Positions 36,054 to 37,329 of a DNA stretch of 37,329 nt are shown here, piece by piece. The notes beneath the pieces are model-generated. The model made no database searches. It was not told the DNA's origin and was given only the letters and a program-made list of their open reading frames with translations. The stretch is from Pseudomonadota bacterium. Lineage in GTDB: Bacteria > Pseudomonadota > Alphaproteobacteria > Reyranellales > Reyranellaceae. The position numbers and the translations under genes are program-made. Positions within the stretch are counted from its first letter, which is position 1, and each line of letters opens with the position of its first letter. The DNA is taken from positions 1 to 37,329 of the forward strand of contig JAFEFF010000063.1 in NCBI GenBank assembly GCA_018240745.1, read 5' to 3'.

Positions 36054-36415
36054 CCATCGAGACCCGCCGTCAAGCCCATCGCCTCGGCCATGCCGCCGAA
36101 TGGCGAGCGGTCTGGCGGCTGCGGCTCGCCGGCTACTCGATCCTGGCGCGGCGCTACAAGACCAAGCTCGGCGAGATCGACATCGTCGCCCGGCGCGGCG
36201 GCGTGCTGGCCTTCGTCGAGGTCAAGGCGCGGGCCGACATGGAGCGGGCGACCTATTCGCTCTATGGCCGCCAGTTCGGCCGGGTTGCGGCGGCGGCCGC
36301 CCTGTTCGTGGCGCGCCATCCGCACTACGCCGGGCACTCGCTGCGCTTCGACGCCATGCTGGTGGCCGGGCTCTGGCCACGCCACCTGCCGGATGTCTGG
36401 CGCGCGCCGGAGTAG
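36050..36415 (+). CDS. yraN: UPF0102 / YraN family endonuclease-like protein
   Basis: A 121-residue protein with the PD-(D/E)XK nuclease fold. HRLGHAAEWRAVWRLRLAGYSILARRYKTKLGEIDIVARRGGVLAFVEVKAR contains the catalytic residues D44 (GEIDIVA), E57 and K59 (VEVK). The family is wide in bacteria and linked to DNA processing, but its function is unproven. It overlaps rsmI by four bases, the standard rsmI-yraN coupling. Confidence 0.93.
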   Translation: MTIETRRQAHRLGHAAEWRAVWRLRLAGYSILARRYKTKLGEIDIVARRGGVLAFVEVKARADMERATYSLYGRQFGRVAAAAALFVARHPHYAGHSLRFDAMLVAGLWPRHLPDVWRAPE

Positions 36416-36418
36416 CTC

Positions 36419-37261
36419 GTGCCGCTCGATGCGACGCTGACGGCCGCCGAGCTCCGGCGGTTGCGCGACCTTTGTGCCGCCGGCGGACGCATCGATCTGC
36501 TGGAGGCGGCACTCGCCCTCAGCACGCTGCAGCGCGACGAGCCGATCGACACCGCACCGTTGCGCCAGCACGTCGCCGCGATCGCGGCCGAGCTCGCCGA
36601 CCTGGTGCATCGTCGCGGCGCGCTGCCCGAGCGGCTGGGCGAGGTGATCGCCGGGGCCTACGGCTATCGCGGCGACAACGAGACCTATGACGATCTGCAG
36701 AACGCCGACGTGGCGCGCGTGCTGGAGCGGCGCAAGGGCCTGCCGGTCGCACTGTCGATCCTCTACCTGCACGTTGCGCGCGGCCAGGGTTGGAACGCCG
36801 AGGGCCTGGGCTTCCCCGGCCACTTCCTGATCCGGGTCGATATCGACGGCGGCCGTCACGTGCTCGATCCGTTCAACGATGGGCAGGTGATCGAGCCGCC
36901 GGCGCTGCGCGCCCTGCTGCAGCGGGTGCTGGGGCCCAATGCCGTTCTGTCGCCCGAGCATTTCGATGCAGTGCCCGATCGTGACGTGCTGCTGCGGCTG
37001 GAGAACAACGTGCGCCTGCGTCTGGCCAGGCGCGAGGACTGGCTCGGCTCGGCGCGCTCGCTCGACCGCATGCTGGCGATCGCGCCCGACCGGCCCGAGC
37101 TGCTGTTCGAATCGGGGCAGATCAATGCGCGACTCGACAAGCGTCGTGCCGCGATCGCCGCCTTCGAGCGCTTTCTCGCCACGGAGGCCGCCAAGGCCGA
37201 CCCGGCCTGGGCCGCCCGTGCCTCGGAACTGTTGCAGGAATTGCGGCGCGGGCTTAACTGA
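36419..37261 (+). CDS. SirB1-family protein (transglutaminase-like N-terminal domain)
   Basis: A 280-residue SirB1-type protein. A transglutaminase-like core lies at about 50-170: GYRGDNETYDDLQNADVARVLERRKGLPVALSILYLHVARGQGWNAEGLGFPGHFLIRVD with H134 in PGHFLI and D148 in HVLDPFNDG. The catalytic cysteine of true transglutaminases is replaced, so the family is probably non-catalytic. A C-terminal TPR-like helical region follows. GTG start, three bases after yraN, so it is the third gene of this operon. Function unknown. Confidence 0.9.
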   Translation: MPLDATLTAAELRRLRDLCAAGGRIDLLEAALALSTLQRDEPIDTAPLRQHVAAIAAELADLVHRRGALPERLGEVIAGAYGYRGDNETYDDLQNADVARVLERRKGLPVALSILYLHVARGQGWNAEGLGFPGHFLIRVDIDGGRHVLDPFNDGQVIEPPALRALLQRVLGPNAVLSPEHFDAVPDRDVLLRLENNVRLRLARREDWLGSARSLDRMLAIAPDRPELLFESGQINARLDKRRAAIAAFERFLATEAAKADPAWAARASELLQELRRGLN

Positions 37262-37273
37262 CGGCCGCAGGCC

Positions 37274-37312
37274 GTCATCCCGAGCGGAGCGAAGCGAAGT
37301 CGAGGGATCTCT
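37274..37312. repeat. single unit of the GTC(A/G)TCCCGA...GGGA(C/T)CT repeat
   Basis: GTCATCCCGAGCGGAGCGAA and the following GCGAAGTCGAGGGATCT match the ends and middle of the repeat at 21118-21229. A small hairpin, ACGGCC-GCA-GGCCGT, precedes it at 37261-37275 just after the SirB1-family stop. The window ends 17 bases further on, so a partner arm may lie outside. Confidence 0.6.
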
Positions 37313-37329
37313 TCTTTCTTGTCGAATCA

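Noticed and set aside
36419..37261. Active transglutaminase
   Set aside because: The SirB1-family core lacks the catalytic cysteine at the expected place; only the fold is retained.

Overview
The window is a GC-rich chromosomal segment, densely packed and almost entirely coding. Several features point to an alphaproteobacterium: the ffh-rpsP-rimM-trmD-rplS-leuC order, dapF next to ftsY, hemC divergent from tsaD-gpsA, frequent GTG starts and many 1-4 bp gene overlaps. The genus cannot be fixed from the sequence alone; a Rhodospirillales- or Reyranella-like soil bacterium would fit. There are no rRNA or tRNA genes, no CRISPR array, no insertion sequence and no phage genes.

Layout. Positions 1-3801 (minus) hold the SRP/ribosome operon ffh, rpsP, rimM, trmD and rplS, plus the start of leuC, with a good promoter upstream of ffh at 3930-3958. 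Positions 3964-8604 hold a CPBP membrane protease, a DsbA-fold isomerase, a glycosyltransferase-like protein, dapF, ftsY and yciB. Positions 8610-9301 hold a VapBC-type toxin-antitoxin pair with a perfect palindromic operator. Positions 9307-17824 are a catabolic and transport region: an IclR regulator, a three-gene ABC importer, a Rieske oxygenase, a DinB-like protein and a divergent aldehyde dehydrogenase.

Positions 17962-22154 (minus) hold a Nudix hydrolase, pgk, a TusA-like protein, an M48 lipoprotein protease and hemC. Positions 22200-26159 (plus) hold tsaD, a 2OG-Fe(II) oxygenase, gpsA, an EVE-domain protein and a DMT transporter. Positions 26174-30528 (minus) hold a small unknown protein, a creatininase-family amidohydrolase, a YyaL-type thioredoxin-domain protein and a diaminopropionate ammonia-lyase-like enzyme. 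A stub of a lost FAD enzyme lies between the creatininase and YyaL genes. Positions 30539-33048 (plus) hold a DUF3857/transglutaminase protein, a small DUF6489-like protein and a thioredoxin-like [2Fe-2S] protein. Positions 33187-35103 (minus) hold a HAD phosphatase and an LpoA-like lipoprotein. Positions 35121-37261 (plus) hold rsmI, yraN and a SirB1-family protein.

The most distinctive non-coding content is repeats. Three copies of a compound palindrome (about 13995-14169, 17833-17953 and 33054-33185) are built from a constant GC hairpin and one of two exchangeable inner hairpins. A nested palindrome lies at 4625-4694. A second repeat family, of GTC(A/G)TCCCGA...GGGA(C/T)CT type, occurs at 21118-21229 and 37274-37312. 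No clear new multi-gene system was found. The best leads are the modular repeats, the Rieske/ABC/IclR/ALDH cluster with its putative operators, and the 2OG oxygenase embedded in the tsaD-gpsA operon.
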